DNA from: Variovorax paradoxus
Lineage (GTDB): Bacteria > Pseudomonadota > Gammaproteobacteria > Burkholderiales > Burkholderiaceae_C
Length of the DNA stretch: 64,000 nt
Assembly: GCF_029919115.1 (NCBI RefSeq)
Contig: NZ_CP123990.1
Span: forward strand, 3,100,001 to 3,164,000
Direction of reading: 5' to 3'
Part shown: piece after piece, positions 1 to 11,432 of the stretch
Layout of the letters: each line of letters starts with the position of its first letter
How positions within the stretch are numbered: the stretch's first letter is position 1
Position numbers and translations under genes: made by a program
Notes under the pieces: model-generated
Told to the model about the DNA's origin: nothing
Database searches by the model: none
The model's input: only the letters and a program-made list of their open reading frames with translations

Positions 1-1
1 C

Positions 2-1567
2 GACCGCACGGCCTACAGCTTCATGGGCAAGGACGTGAGCTACCGGGAGACCGACAGGCTCAGCAGGGCGTTCGCGGCTTACCTTCAAGGCCTGGCACTG
101 GCCAAGGGCGACCGGGTCGCGGTCATGATGCCCAATTGCCCGCAGTACCCGATTGCGGTGGCGGCCATCCTGCGCGCCGGCCTCATCCTGGTGAACGTGA
201 ACCCGCTGTACACGCCGCGCGAACTCGAGCACCAGCTCAAGGATTCGGGCGCCAAGGCCATCATCATCATGGAGAACTTCGGCACCACGCTGCAGCAATG
301 CATCGCGGCCACGCCCATCAAGCACATCGTGCTGGCGGCCATGGGCGACCGGCTCGGTTTTCTGAAAGGTGCGCTGGTCAACTACGTGGTGCGCAACGTC
401 AAGAAGCTGGTGCCGCACTTCAGCCTGCCCGGCGCGGTGCGCTTCAACGATGCGCTCGACCAGGGCGCGGGCCGCACGCTGCAGCTGCCGGTGATCGGGC
501 CCGACGACGTGGCCGTGCTGCAGTACACCGGCGGCACCACGGGCGTTTCGAAGGGGGCGGTGCTGCTGCACCGCAACGTGATTGCCAACGTGCTGCAGTC
601 CGAAGCCTGGAACGAGCCCGCCATGGCGCAGGTGCCGGCGGGCGAGCAACCCACGGGCGTTTGCGCGCTGCCGCTGTATCACATCTTCGCTTTCACGGTG
701 GGCATGATGCTGAGCATGCGCACGGGCGGCAAGCTCATCCTCATTCCCAATCCGCGCGACCTGGCGGGCGTGCTCAAGGAACTCTCCAAGCACACGATCC
801 ACACCTTCCCGGCCGTCAACACGCTGTTCAACGGGCTGGCCAACCACCCTGATTTCAACACCGTCAACTGGAAGAACCTCAAGGTCTCGGTGGGCGGCGG
901 CATGGCCGTGCAGGCCGCGGTGGCAAAGCTCTGGCTCGAAAAGACGGGTTGCCCCATCTGCGAGGGCTACGGCCTCTCGGAAACCTCTCCGTCGGCCACC
1001 TGCAATCCGACCGACAGCAAGGCCTACACCGGCACCATCGGCCTGCCGCTGCCGAGCACCTCGCTCAAGCTGCTCGATGACGAAGGGCGCGAAGTGCCGC
1101 CGGGCCAGCCCGGCGAAATCGCAATCAAGGGCCCGCAGGTGATGGCGGGCTACTGGCAGCGGCCCGACGAAACCGCAAAGGTCATGACGCCGGACGGCTA
1201 TTTCAAGACCGGCGACATCGGCATGGTCGACGAGCGCGGCTACTTCAAGGTGGTCGACCGCAAGAAGGACATGATCCTGGTCTCGGGCTTCAACGTGTAC
1301 CCGAACGAGATCGAAGACGTGGTGGCGCAGATTCCGGGCGTGCTCGAATGCGCCGCGGTCGGCATCGTCGACGAGAAGACCGGCGAGGCCGTCAAGCTCG
1401 TGATCGTCAAGAAGGACGATTCGCTGACCGAAGCGCAGGTTCGCGAATACTGCAAAGCAAACCTAACGGGTTACAAGCAGCCGAGGATCGTGGAGTTCCG
1501 CACCGACATGCCGAAGACGCCGGTCGGAAAGATCCTGCGGCGCGAGTTGCGCGACGCCAAAAAGTAA
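2..1567 (+). CDS. fadD: Long-chain fatty-acid--CoA ligase, 5' end missing
   Basis: Activates fatty acids to acyl-CoA through an acyl-adenylate, feeding beta-oxidation; it acts at the inner membrane. The reading frame is open from base 2, and the first Met (base 23) falls inside conserved sequence (DRTAYSFMGKDVSY), so the true start lies before the window. I estimate about 40 residues are missing relative to a usual 555-565 aa protein. Visible ANL-superfamily motifs: the phosphate-binding loop YTGGTTGVSKGA from base 524, GYGLSETSP near base 967, the hinge and A8 region GYFKTGDIG...DRKKDMILVSGFNVYPNEIE, and the C-terminal catalytic lysine motif PKTPVGKILRRELR. The dpp operon follows after a 50-bp gap with no obvious terminator. 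Confidence 0.93.
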   Translation, partial: DRTAYSFMGKDVSYRETDRLSRAFAAYLQGLALAKGDRVAVMMPNCPQYPIAVAAILRAGLILVNVNPLYTPRELEHQLKDSGAKAIIIMENFGTTLQQCIAATPIKHIVLAAMGDRLGFLKGALVNYVVRNVKKLVPHFSLPGAVRFNDALDQGAGRTLQLPVIGPDDVAVLQYTGGTTGVSKGAVLLHRNVIANVLQSEAWNEPAMAQVPAGEQPTGVCALPLYHIFAFTVGMMLSMRTGGKLILIPNPRDLAGVLKELSKHTIHTFPAVNTLFNGLANHPDFNTVNWKNLKVSVGGGMAVQAAVAKLWLEKTGCPICEGYGLSETSPSATCNPTDSKAYTGTIGLPLPSTSLKLLDDEGREVPPGQPGEIAIKGPQVMAGYWQRPDETAKVMTPDGYFKTGDIGMVDERGYFKVVDRKKDMILVSGFNVYPNEIEDVVAQIPGVLECAAVGIVDEKTGEAVKLVIVKKDDSLTEAQVREYCKANLTGYKQPRIVEFRTDMPKTPVGKILRRELRDAKK

Positions 1568-1617
1568 GGGTTCGGCCCGGGTGGGTCGGCGGCATCGATC
1601 TTGCATATTGCGGGGCG

Positions 1618-2622
1618 ATGCTTCGCTTCCTACTCACGCGTGTGAGCTTGCTGGTGCCGACCTTCATCGGCATGACGCTGCTTGCCTTCTTTCTCATCCG
1701 GCTGGTGCCGGGCGACCCTATTGAAACCATGGCTGGGGAGCGCGGGATCGACCCTGCGCGCCACGCCCAGCTGCGCACGGCCTACGGCTTCGACAAGCCG
1801 GTGATCGTGCAATACGGCATCTACATTGGCCGCGTACTGCACGGCGACCTTGGCAAGTCGCTCATCACGCAGGATTCGGTGATGGGCGAGTTCCTGGCGC
1901 TGTTCCCGGCCACGATGGAGCTGGGCGTGTGCGCAATTGCCTTTGCGCTGCTGCTGGGGCTTCCGGCCGGCATTCTTGCGGCGGTGCGGCGCAATTCCAT
2001 CTTCGACCACGGGGTCATGGCCACCTCGCTCACCGGCTATTCGATGCCGATCTTCTGGTGGGGCCTGCTGCTGATCCTGTTCTTCTCGGTGCAGCTGGGG
2101 TGGACGCCCGTTTCAGGCCGCATCTCGGTGCAGTATTTCGTCGAGCCGCAGACCGGCTTTCTTCTGATCGATGCGCTGCGGGCCGGCGACACCGATGCCT
2201 TCTGGTCGGCGCTGCATCACCTGATTCTTCCGGCCATTGTGCTGGGCACCGTGCCGCTTGCGGTCATTGCGCGCATGACGCGCTCGGCAATGCTCGAGGT
2301 GCTCGGCGAAGACTACATTCGCACCGCGCGCGCCAAGGGTCTCTCGCGGTTTCGCGTGGTGGGGCTGCACGCGCTGCGCAATGCGCTGATCCCGGTGGTC
2401 ACCGTCATCGGGCTGCAGGTGGGCGTGCTCTTTACCGGTGCGATTCTGACCGAGACCATCTTCTCCTGGCCCGGCGTCGGCAAGTGGCTCATCGAGGCGA
2501 TCGGGCGGCGCGACTATCCGGTGCTGCAGGGCGGCATGCTGCTGCTCGGCGGCATCGTGATGCTGATCAACCTGCTGGTCGACGTGACCTACGGCGTCAT
2601 CAACCCACGCATCCGGCACTGA
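1618..2622 (+). CDS. dppB: Dipeptide ABC transporter, first permease subunit
   Basis: Inner-membrane permease of a peptide-type ABC importer, 334 aa and about six membrane helices. The ATG at 1618 was chosen because MLRFLLTRVSLLVPTF is the classic DppB/OppB N-terminus; the open frame extends upstream only by chance. The LVPGDP motif follows the first helix. The cytoplasmic EAA loop that docks on the ATPases is at about residues 229-247 (DYIRTARAKGLSRFRV). The next gene, dppC, starts 8 bp downstream. The operon order B-C-D-F-A places the binding protein last, unlike E. coli dppABCDF. The substrate class (dipeptide) comes from the strong DppA likeness of the fifth gene. Confidence 0.9.
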   Translation: MLRFLLTRVSLLVPTFIGMTLLAFFLIRLVPGDPIETMAGERGIDPARHAQLRTAYGFDKPVIVQYGIYIGRVLHGDLGKSLITQDSVMGEFLALFPATMELGVCAIAFALLLGLPAGILAAVRRNSIFDHGVMATSLTGYSMPIFWWGLLLILFFSVQLGWTPVSGRISVQYFVEPQTGFLLIDALRAGDTDAFWSALHHLILPAIVLGTVPLAVIARMTRSAMLEVLGEDYIRTARAKGLSRFRVVGLHALRNALIPVVTVIGLQVGVLFTGAILTETIFSWPGVGKWLIEAIGRRDYPVLQGGMLLLGGIVMLINLLVDVTYGVINPRIRH

Positions 2623-2630
2623 CTGATTCC

Positions 2631-3532
2631 ATGGCAACGACACACGCAGTTTCAAGCAGTGCCGGGGGCTCTGCACCCCCCGGCCCCTGGCGCGAGTTCT
2701 GGACGGCCTTCTCGGCCAACCGGGGTGCGGTGATCGGCCTTGCCACCATCGTCCTGCTGTTGTTCGTCGCGCTGTTCGCGCCGTGGATCGCGCCGCATGC
2801 GCCCAACGAGACCAACAGTGCCGTCTTCCTGCTGCCGCCGGCATGGCAGCAGGGCGGCTCCGCGAGCTATCTGCTGGGCACCGACGCCATCGGACGCGAC
2901 ATTCTTTCGCGGCTGATGTACGGCGCACGCCTCTCGCTGTCCATTGGCGTTGCGGTGGTGGCGCTGTCGGTGGTCGTCGGCGTGGTGCTCGGGCTGGTCG
3001 CGGGCTTCTTTCGCGGCGTGCTGGAGATCGCGATCATGCGGATGATGGACATCGTGCTCACGATGCCCAGCCTGCTGATGGCCATCGTGATCGTCGCGAT
3101 TCTCGGGCCGGGGCTGATCAACGCCATGGTCGCGGTGGCCATCGTCGTGCTGCCGCACTACGTGCGCATCACGCGCGCCGCGGTCATTGCCGAGATCTCG
3201 CGCGACTACGTGACCGCCGCGCGCGTGAGCGGCGCCGGCACGCTGCGGCTGATGTTCCGCGAAGTGCTGCCCAACTGCGCGGCGCCGCTGATCGTGCAGG
3301 CTTCGCTCGGCATCTCCACCGCCATCCTCGACGCGGCAGCGCTGGGCTTCATCGGCCTCGGCGCGCAGCCGCCTTCGCCCGAATGGGGAACGATGCTGGC
3401 CGACGCGCGCGAGTTCGTGCTGCGCGCCTGGTGGGTCGTCACCTTTCCGGGCCTGGCGATCCTTGCGGCCGTGCTGGCCTTCAACCTGCTCGGCGACGGC
3501 CTGCGCGACGCGCTCGACCCGAAGCTCAAGAG

Positions 3533-3536
<4 letters not shown>
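2631..3536 (+). CDS. dppC: Dipeptide ABC transporter, second permease subunit
   Basis: Partner permease of DppB, 301 aa. It has an N-terminal cytoplasmic stretch, a first helix ([19 protein letters not shown]), the extracytoplasmic loop with the family motif [19 protein letters not shown] (here [19 protein letters not shown]), and an EAA loop [20 protein letters not shown] from about residue 190. The start at 2631 gives a normal length. The stop overlaps the next start as ATGA (3533-3536), indicating translational coupling to dppD. Confidence 0.9.
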
Positions 3537-4560
<1,024 letters not shown>

Positions 4561-4564
<4 letters not shown>

Positions 4565-5604
4565 GCGCAATGCCGGGTGATGTCGTCGTGGAAGCGCGCA
4601 ATCTGCAGCGCACCTATGAAGTGCGGTGCGGCCTGTTTCGCCCGCCTGCGCAATTGCGGGCAGTGGGCGATATTTCCTTTCGCATCGAGCGCGGCCGGAC
4701 GCTCGCGGTGGTCGGCGAATCGGGCTGCGGCAAGTCCACGCTCGCGCGCATGGTTGCGCTCATCGAAAAGCCCACCGCCGGGGAACTCACGCTGGTCGGC
4801 CACAACGCGGTAAGCCAGCCGCCCGAGCGCCGGCGCGAGTTGCGGCAGGCCGTGCAACTGGTGTTTCAGAACCCCTACGGCTCGCTCAATCCGCGCAAGA
4901 AGATCAGTACGGTGCTGGAGGATCCGCTCGCCATCAATACGAGCTTCGGCAAAACGGAGCGCGCGGCCAAGGCCCGCGACATGCTTGCCCGCGTGGGCCT
5001 GCGGCCGGAGTATGCAAACCGCTATCCGCACATGTTCTCGGGCGGCCAGCGCCAGCGCATTGCAATTGCACGCGCGCTCATGCTGGAGCCGCGCCTCTTG
5101 GTGGCCGATGAGCCGGTGTCGGCGCTCGACGTGTCGATCCAGGCGCAGGTGCTCAACCTGCTGGCCGACCTGCAGGCCGAACTCGGCCTGGCTTATCTCT
5201 TCATTTCGCACGACCTCGGCGTGGTGCGGCACATTGCGCACGACGTGCTGGTGATGTACCTCGGCCATGCAGTGGAGCAGGGGCCCAAGGCGCGCATCTT
5301 TGCGCGGCCGCTGCACCCTTACACGCAGGCGCTGCTTGCTTCCACGCCCGGCCTGAGCAGCCAGCGCATCGTGCTCAAGGGCGAGCTGCCTTCGCCGCTC
5401 AACCCACCCACGGGCTGCGTCTTCAGCACGCGCTGCCCGCATGTGACGCAGCGCTGCCGCGATGAGCGGCCCCTGCTGCGCGCGCTCGACGAGCGGCTGG
5501 TGGCGTGCCACTACGCCGAGAAGTTTCTTGACGGCTCGCCTCCGGTTCGCGCCGATGCGCCGTTGTCTCCGCCGTTCGCCGCGCCCCTGGCGGCGAACCT
5601 CTAG
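4561..5604 (+). CDS. dppF: Dipeptide ABC transporter, ATP-binding subunit F
   Basis: Second ATPase, 347 aa, expected to heterodimerise with DppD. Walker A GESGCGKS is at residues 52-59, the signature FSGGQ at 159-163, and Walker [11 protein letters not shown] with Asp183/Glu184. The C-terminal domain again holds paired cysteines ([11 protein letters not shown]...RCRDERP). I chose the GTG at 4561 because it forms a GTGA overlap with the dppD stop; an in-frame ATG at 4570 would shorten it by three residues. It precedes the binding-protein gene by 30 bp. Confidence 0.88.
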
Positions 5605-5634
5605 TTCTCTTCCACCGTGCCTGAAGGAGTTTCC

Positions 5635-7269
5635 ATGAAGACCCAGCCATTCGTTTCGCGCCGTTCGCGAAAGCTCGCCGCGCTGCTCGCGCCCACGGCA
5701 CTTGCCGTGCTTACCCTGGCCGGCGGAGCCGTGTCCGCCAAGACGCTGGTCTATTGCTCGGAGGGCAGCCCCGAGAACTTCTATCCGGGCGTGAACACCA
5801 CCGGCACCTCGTTCGATGTGACCACGCAGGTCTACAACACCATTGTCGAGTTCGAGCGCGGCGGCACCAAGGTCGTGCCCGGCCTGGCCGAAAAATGGGA
5901 CATCTCTGCCGACGGCACGCAGTACACCTTTCACCTGCGCAAAGGCGTGAAGTGGCACAGCACCAGCAAGAGCTTCAAGCCGACGCGCGACTTCAACGCC
6001 GACGACTTCATCTTCATGCTCGAGCGGCAGTGGAAGGAGAGCGACCCCTTCTTCAAGGTCACGAGCCAGAACCACTCCTACTTCAACGACATGGGCATGC
6101 CCAAGCTGCTGAAGTCAGTCGACCGCATTGACGAGTACACGGTGAAGATCGTGCTCAACAAGGCCGAGGCGCCGTTCCTTGCCAACCTTGCCATGCAGTA
6201 CGCGGGCATCCAGTCGAAGGAATACGCCATTGCCATGCTGAAGGCGGGCACGCCGGAGAAGGTCGACCAGGATCCGATCGGCACCGGCCCGTTCTACCTC
6301 GTGCAGTACCAGAAGGATGCGGTCATCCGCTTCAAGGCCTTTCCGCAGTATTGGGGCGGCAAGGCCAAGATCGACGACCTGGTGTTCGCGATCACGCCGG
6401 ATGCCTCGGTGCGCTGGGCCAAGCTGCAAAAGGGCGAGTGCCACGTGATGCCCTACCCGAACCCGGCCGACCTCGACGCCATCCGCAAGGACCCGAACGT
6501 GCAGCTGCTGGAGCAGCCCGGCCTCAACGTCGGCTATCTCTCGTACAACACCACGAAGAAGCCCTTCGACGACGTGCGCGTGCGCAAGGCCATCAACATG
6601 GCCATCAACAAGAAGGCGATCATCGACGGCGTGTACCTCTCGACGGGCGTGGCCGCGAAGAACCCGATTCCGCCGACCATGTGGTCCTACAACGACGCGA
6701 CCAAGGACGACGCATACGACCCTGAAGCCGCGAAGAAGCTGCTGGCGCAGGCCGGCCTGGCCGACGGCTTCAGCACCGACCTCTGGGCCATGCCGGTGCA
6801 GCGGCCCTACAACCCGAACGCCAAGCGCATTGCCGAGCTCATGCAGGCCGACCTTGCCAAGATCGGCGTCAAGGCCGAGATCAAGAGCTTCGAATGGGGC
6901 GAGTACCGCAAGCGCCTGCAGGCCGGCGAGCACCAGATGGGCATGCTGGGCTGGACCGGCGACAACGGCGACCCCGACAACTTCCTCTACACCCTGCTGG
7001 GCTGCGCATCGGCGCAATCGGCAAGCGGCAGCAACATCTCCAAGTTCTGCTACCAGCCCTACGAAGACCTTGTGCTCAAGGCCAAGACCGCAACCAAGCA
7101 GGCCGACCGCGACGCGCTCTACAAGAAGGCGCAAGTCATCTTCAAGGAGCAGGCGCCGTGGTTCACCATTGCGCATGCGGTGCAGCTGAAGCCGGTGCGC
7201 AAGGAAGTGGTCGACTTCAAGCTCAGCCCGTTCGGGCGCCACACCTTCTACGGCGTGGACATCAAGTAG
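5635..7269 (+). CDS. dppA: Periplasmic dipeptide-binding protein
   Basis: Family 5 solute-binding protein of the dpp transporter, 544 aa. The start at 5635 follows a clear GAAGGAG ribosome-binding site and gives an export signal: basic [18 protein letters not shown], hydrophobic core, and a cut near VSA/KTLVYC. The mature N-terminus [17 protein letters not shown] and the motifs [23 protein letters not shown] and [13 protein letters not shown] match DppA, including a conserved Cys pair (mature Cys6 and the CQP/FCYQPYE region). Upstream in-frame GTG 5617 is less likely. It ends 3 bp before mtnN, so the two are probably co-transcribed. Confidence 0.9.
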   Translation: MKTQPFVSRRSRKLAALLAPTALAVLTLAGGAVSAKTLVYCSEGSPENFYPGVNTTGTSFDVTTQVYNTIVEFERGGTKVVPGLAEKWDISADGTQYTFHLRKGVKWHSTSKSFKPTRDFNADDFIFMLERQWKESDPFFKVTSQNHSYFNDMGMPKLLKSVDRIDEYTVKIVLNKAEAPFLANLAMQYAGIQSKEYAIAMLKAGTPEKVDQDPIGTGPFYLVQYQKDAVIRFKAFPQYWGGKAKIDDLVFAITPDASVRWAKLQKGECHVMPYPNPADLDAIRKDPNVQLLEQPGLNVGYLSYNTTKKPFDDVRVRKAINMAINKKAIIDGVYLSTGVAAKNPIPPTMWSYNDATKDDAYDPEAAKKLLAQAGLADGFSTDLWAMPVQRPYNPNAKRIAELMQADLAKIGVKAEIKSFEWGEYRKRLQAGEHQMGMLGWTGDNGDPDNFLYTLLGCASAQSASGSNISKFCYQPYEDLVLKAKTATKQADRDALYKKAQVIFKEQAPWFTIAHAVQLKPVRKEVVDFKLSPFGRHTFYGVDIK

Positions 7270-7272
7270 CCG

Positions 7273-8058
7273 ATGAGCGCACCCGTTGCCATCGTCGCGG
7301 CCATGCATGAGGAGCTGAGCGCGCTCCTCGCGCAGATGCCCGACGAGCAGCGCGTGCGGGCGGCGGGGCGCGACTTCTGGGTCGGCCACCTGCACGGCCA
7401 GCCGGTGGTGGCGGTGCTGTCGCGCATCGGCAAGGTGGCCGCGGCGGTCACGGCCACGGTGCTGCTCGAGCGCTTTGGCGTGCGGGCCGTCGTGTTCACG
7501 GGCGTTGCCGGTGGGCTTGCGCCGGACGTGAATGTGGGCGACGTGGTGGTTGCGTCGGAACTGCTGCAGCACGACCTCGATGTCTCGCCGATCTTTCCGA
7601 AGTACGAAGTGCCGCTCATGGGCATGGCGCGCTTCACGGCCGATGCTCCCATTGCCGATGCGCTTTCCGTCGTGGCAACGCAGGTGCTGCGCGATCCGGC
7701 CGCACTGATCGGCCAGAAGGCGATCGACGAGTTCGGCATTGAAGCGCCCAGGGTGCATCGTGGCCTGCTGGTGAGCGGAGATCGCTTCGTATCGACCAGC
7801 GCCGAAAGCGAGGCATTGCGGCGCGATCTTCCCGATGCACTGGCGGTGGAAATGGAAGGTGCCGCAATGGCGCAGGTGTGCCACGACTACGGCGTGCCGT
7901 TCGCAGCCATGCGCACCATCTCGGACCGCGCCGACGACGCGGCGCATGGCGACTTCGCCCGCTTCGTCGTCGAAGTGGCGAGCCGCTACAGCCTTGCGCT
8001 GGTAAGCACGTGGCTGGCCACGCTGCCGCCTTCCGACGAAAGCTCTGCTGCTACTTGA
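7273..8058 (+). CDS. mtnN: 5'-methylthioadenosine/S-adenosylhomocysteine nucleosidase
   Basis: Hydrolyses MTA and SAH to adenine plus the thioribose sugars, recycling products of polyamine synthesis and SAM-dependent methylation. It is 261 aa, slightly longer than the usual 230. It starts with VAIVAAMHEEL, a standard MtnN N-terminus with the acid/base Glu. It has FTGVAGGLAPDVNVGDVV in the middle and the ribose-binding VEMEGAA at residues 192-198, followed by SDRADD with the catalytic Asp. It sits 3 bp after dppA, suggesting a shared transcript. It overlaps the end of convergent corA by 8 bp. Confidence 0.88.
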   Translation: MSAPVAIVAAMHEELSALLAQMPDEQRVRAAGRDFWVGHLHGQPVVAVLSRIGKVAAAVTATVLLERFGVRAVVFTGVAGGLAPDVNVGDVVVASELLQHDLDVSPIFPKYEVPLMGMARFTADAPIADALSVVATQVLRDPAALIGQKAIDEFGIEAPRVHRGLLVSGDRFVSTSAESEALRRDLPDALAVEMEGAAMAQVCHDYGVPFAAMRTISDRADDAAHGDFARFVVEVASRYSLALVSTWLATLPPSDESSAAT

Positions 8059-9037
8059 GCCAGCCGCGCCGGCGGAAGTACCACATCGGCACCAGCGCGC
8101 TGGCCGCCATCAGCGCCAGCGCATACGGATAGCCCAGCGACCAGTCGAGCTCAGGCATGAACTTGAAGTTCATGCCGTAGATGCTCGCGATCAACGTGGG
8201 CGGCAGCAGCGCCACGCTGGCCACCGAGAAGATCTTGATGGTCTTGTTCTGGTTGATGTTGATGAAACCGACGGTCGCATCCATCAAAAAGTTGATTTTG
8301 TCGAACAGAAACGCCGTGTGATTGTCGAGCGATTCGATGTCGCGAAGAATCTGCCGCGCCTCTTCGAACTGCTCGGCATTGAGCATGCGGCTGCGCATCA
8401 TGAAGCTCACCGCGCGGCGTGTGTCCATCACGTTGCGGCGGATGCGGCCGTTCAAGTCTTCCTGCCGCGCAATGGCGCCCAGCACCTCGCCGGCCAGCTC
8501 GTCGCTCACGTTGCCTTCGAGCACCTTCTTGCCGGCAATCTCGAGCTCGTCGTAGATGTTCTCGAGCGTGTCGGCCGAGTATTCGGCGTCGGCGTCGAAC
8601 AGCTTGAGCAGCACTTCCTTCGCGTCTTCGATCAGCCCCGGCGCGCGGCGCGCACGCATGCGCAGCAGGCGGAACACCGGCACGTCTTCGTCATGGATCG
8701 AAAACAGCACGCCGCGGCTGCGAAGCTCGGTGTTGTGCTGGTTCAGGATGAACGCGACGCGCACCGAGCGCGGGTCTTCGTCGTCGTCGATCAGAAAGTC
8801 GGAGCGGATGTGCAGCTCGCCGTTGTCTTCTTCATAGAAGCGCGCCGATTCCTCGATGTCCTCGTCCATCGCGTCTTCGGGAATCGAGAGGCCGTAGTAC
8901 TGCTTGATCCAGCGCTTTTCCTCGAGCGTGGGCGATTCGAGATCGACCCAGATCGGCTGGAACTTGGAAAGCTCCTCCAGCGATTCGATCTCTTCCTGGA
9001 CAAGGCGACCGTTGGCGAGCGTAAAGATATTGAGCAT
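8051..9037 (-). CDS. corA: CorA-family magnesium/cobalt transporter
   Basis: Pentameric inner-membrane channel for Mg2+ (also Co2+/Ni2+), 328 aa. The large cytoplasmic N-terminal domain is acidic. Two C-terminal helices follow, and the selectivity motif GMN is present as IYGMNFKFMPEL just after the first helix. The C-terminus WYFRRRGWLK is positively charged as in the family. No Mg-sensing leader is obvious in the upstream 9038-9220 region. Its 3' end overlaps mtnN by 8 bp in opposite orientation. Confidence 0.92.
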   Translation of the reverse strand: MLNIFTLANGRLVQEEIESLEELSKFQPIWVDLESPTLEEKRWIKQYYGLSIPEDAMDEDIEESARFYEEDNGELHIRSDFLIDDDEDPRSVRVAFILNQHNTELRSRGVLFSIHDEDVPVFRLLRMRARRAPGLIEDAKEVLLKLFDADAEYSADTLENIYDELEIAGKKVLEGNVSDELAGEVLGAIARQEDLNGRIRRNVMDTRRAVSFMMRSRMLNAEQFEEARQILRDIESLDNHTAFLFDKINFLMDATVGFININQNKTIKIFSVASVALLPPTLIASIYGMNFKFMPELDWSLGYPYALALMAASALVPMWYFRRRGWLK

Positions 9038-9220
9038 GGCTCACTCCCGTGAAATGACTGAGGCGATGGGGCGAGGGAGGGGCGCTTTCAAATCCCAGGC
9101 CCGGCAAGCAGGCGTCAGAGGGGAGTTGAAAGCTGCCGAGACGGGGCGGTTTCCATGATGCGGTCTCCAGTTGCAGCGAGGCGCGATTATGTCATCGGCC
9201 ATATGACGGCAGGCTCGCCG

Positions 9221-9240
9221 ATCTGGATGGACATACAGTA
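9221..9240 (+). promoter_or_regulatory. Candidate LexA (SOS) box before the helicase
   Basis: The 20 bases carry CTG (9223-9225), ten bases, then CAG (9236-9238). The right half ACATACAGTA is nearly the ideal LexA half-site, and overall 14 of 20 bases match the consensus TACTGTATATATATACAGTA. It lies 11 bp before the helicase start codon, a typical operator position. uvrD is a known SOS gene in other proteobacteria. The assignment is by eye only. Confidence 0.5.
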
Positions 9241-9251
9241 AAGTCACGGTC

Positions 9252-11369
9252 ATGCAGACCGCTGCGCTCTCCGTTTTTTCTACCGCCGGTGCCACGCAGG
9301 CCGACCGCCTGGCCGCCGCGCTCGGCACGCTCAACGACGAGCAGCGCGCCGCGGTCGAACATGGCATCGGCACGCTGGTAGGCCGCGACGAGCGCCCGCT
9401 GCTGGTCATTGCCGGGGCGGGCTCGGGCAAGACCAGCACGCTGGCGCACCGCGTGGCGCACCTGATCGCCGGCGGCGTCGATCCGCAGCGTTTGCTGCTG
9501 CTCACTTTTTCACGCCGTGCCGCGCAAGAAATGGAACGCCGCGCCGGACAGGTGCTGGCTCGTGTGCTCGGGCTCAAGTCCGAAAAGCCGCCGGCGCTTC
9601 CGTGGGCCGGCACTTTCCACGGCATTGGCGCGCGCTTGCTGCGCGAGTACGCCGCGCACATCGGGCTGAACGACAACTTCACCATTCACGACCGGGGCGA
9701 CGCCGAGGACCTGATGGGCCTGGTGCGCCACGATCTCGGCCTGTCGACGAGCGTCAACCGCTTTCCGCGCAAGGGCACCTGTCTTTCCATCTACTCGCGC
9801 TGCGTCAACACGCGCGCTCCGCTGGCCCAGGTGCTGTCCGAAGCGTTTCCCTGGTGCTCCGAGTGGGAGGCCGAGCTCAAGCGCTTGTTCGGTGCCTATG
9901 TAGAGGCCAAGCAGCAGCAGAACGTGCTCGATTACGACGACCTGCTGCTCTACTGGGCGGGCATGGTGGCCGAGCCTGCGCTGGCCGCACTGGTTGGGTC
10001 GCGCTTCGACCACGTGCTGGTCGATGAATACCAAGACACCAACCTGCTGCAGTCCTCGATTCTTCTCGCGCTCAAGCCCGATGGCCGCGGCGTAATGGTG
10101 GTGGGGGACGACGCGCAGTCGATTTACTCATTCAGGGGCGCAACGGTCCGTAACATCCTCGACTTCCCATCGCAGTTTTCGCAGGCCGCGCGTGTGGTCA
10201 CGCTGGAGCGAAACTATCGCTCGACGCAGCCGATTCTCGACGTTTCGAATCGGGTCATTGCCCAGGCCGCCGAGCGGCACGCCAAGACGCTCTGGACCGA
10301 CAAGCCATCTGCCGGCCGACCGCAGCTGGTGCTGGTGCCCGACGAGGCGCAGCAGGCGGTGTGGGTGGCCGACAAGGTGCTCGAGCATCGCGAAGGCGGC
10401 CTCGCGCTCAAGTCGCAAGCGGTGCTTTTTCGCACGTCCACGCACAGCGCGGCGCTCGAGCTTGAACTGGCGCGCCGCAACATTCCGTTCGTGAAATACG
10501 GCGGCCTCAAGTTTCTCGAGGCCTCGCACGTGAAAGACCTGCTCGCGGTGCTGCGCTTCGCGGAAAACCCGCGCGGGCGCATGGCGGGTTTTCGCGTGAC
10601 GCAGCTCATTCCGGGCATCGGGCCCGCCACGGGCGCTCGGCTGCTCGACGCCATGGACCAGGCCGCCGACCCGGCCGCGGCGGTGCGCGACTTCGTGCCG
10701 CCGGCCGCGGCGCGTGCCGAATGGGCGGTGTTTGCAGAAGCCTATGCCGCGCTGCGTGCGCCCTCGTTGCCGTGGCCGGCCGATGTGGAACTGGCGGTCG
10801 GCTGGTACTTGCCGCACCTGGAGCGGCTGTATGACGATCCCTCGGGCGTGCGGCGCGGCGACATCGAGCAGCTTGCGCGGCTTGCGGCAGGCTACGGTTC
10901 GCGCGAACGCTTCCTCACCGAACTCACGCTCGATCCACCCGAAGCCACCAGCGACCGCCCCGGCCCGCCGCTGCTCGACGAGGATTACCTGATCCTCTCG
11001 ACCATCCATTCGGCCAAGGGGCAGGAGTGGAACTCCGTGCATGTGCTCAACGTGGTCGATGGCTGCCTGCCGGCCGACGTGGCGCAGAGCGCGCATGAGC
11101 TCGAAGAGGAGCGGCGCCTGCTCTACGTGGCAATGACCCGGGCGCGCGACCACCTGCACCTGCTGGTGCCGCAGCGCTTCTACGTGACGCAGCAGGCCGT
11201 GCGCGGCGACCGGCATCTTTATGCCAACCGCACACGCTTCATCTCCGAGCGTGACCTTGCAGGCTTCGAGCAGCAGACCTGGCCGCCTCCGCCCGAGCGG
11301 CCGCCTGCGGTACCGCCGCCCGCCGCGGTCATCGACCTGCGCAACCGCATGCGCGCTGCCTGGAGCTGA
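9252..11369 (+). CDS. UvrD/Rep-type ATP-dependent DNA helicase
   Basis: Superfamily 1A 3'-5' DNA helicase, 705 aa, with all core motifs: Walker A GAGSGKT at residues 55-61, DEYQD (motif II) at 258-262, DDAQSIYSFRGA (motif III), ERNYRS (motif IV), TIHSAKGQEW at 584-593 (motif V) and VAMTRARD near 626 (motif VI). It lacks the long C-terminal tail of UvrD and PcrA, so I do not assign a symbol. The C-terminus is proline-rich (PPPPERPPAVPPP). A putative LexA box directly upstream suggests DNA-damage induction. The start ATG at 9252 is the only Met before motif Q. Confidence 0.9.
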   Translation: MQTAALSVFSTAGATQADRLAAALGTLNDEQRAAVEHGIGTLVGRDERPLLVIAGAGSGKTSTLAHRVAHLIAGGVDPQRLLLLTFSRRAAQEMERRAGQVLARVLGLKSEKPPALPWAGTFHGIGARLLREYAAHIGLNDNFTIHDRGDAEDLMGLVRHDLGLSTSVNRFPRKGTCLSIYSRCVNTRAPLAQVLSEAFPWCSEWEAELKRLFGAYVEAKQQQNVLDYDDLLLYWAGMVAEPALAALVGSRFDHVLVDEYQDTNLLQSSILLALKPDGRGVMVVGDDAQSIYSFRGATVRNILDFPSQFSQAARVVTLERNYRSTQPILDVSNRVIAQAAERHAKTLWTDKPSAGRPQLVLVPDEAQQAVWVADKVLEHREGGLALKSQAVLFRTSTHSAALELELARRNIPFVKYGGLKFLEASHVKDLLAVLRFAENPRGRMAGFRVTQLIPGIGPATGARLLDAMDQAADPAAAVRDFVPPAAARAEWAVFAEAYAALRAPSLPWPADVELAVGWYLPHLERLYDDPSGVRRGDIEQLARLAAGYGSRERFLTELTLDPPEATSDRPGPPLLDEDYLILSTIHSAKGQEWNSVHVLNVVDGCLPADVAQSAHELEEERRLLYVAMTRARDHLHLLVPQRFYVTQQAVRGDRHLYANRTRFISERDLAGFEQQTWPPPPERPPAVPPPAAVIDLRNRMRAAWS

Positions 11370-11432
11370 ACCAGGCCCGGCCCGCCTGTAACCGGGCGAG
11401 GACGCAGCGCGACCCCCCGGGCAACTCAGGTA

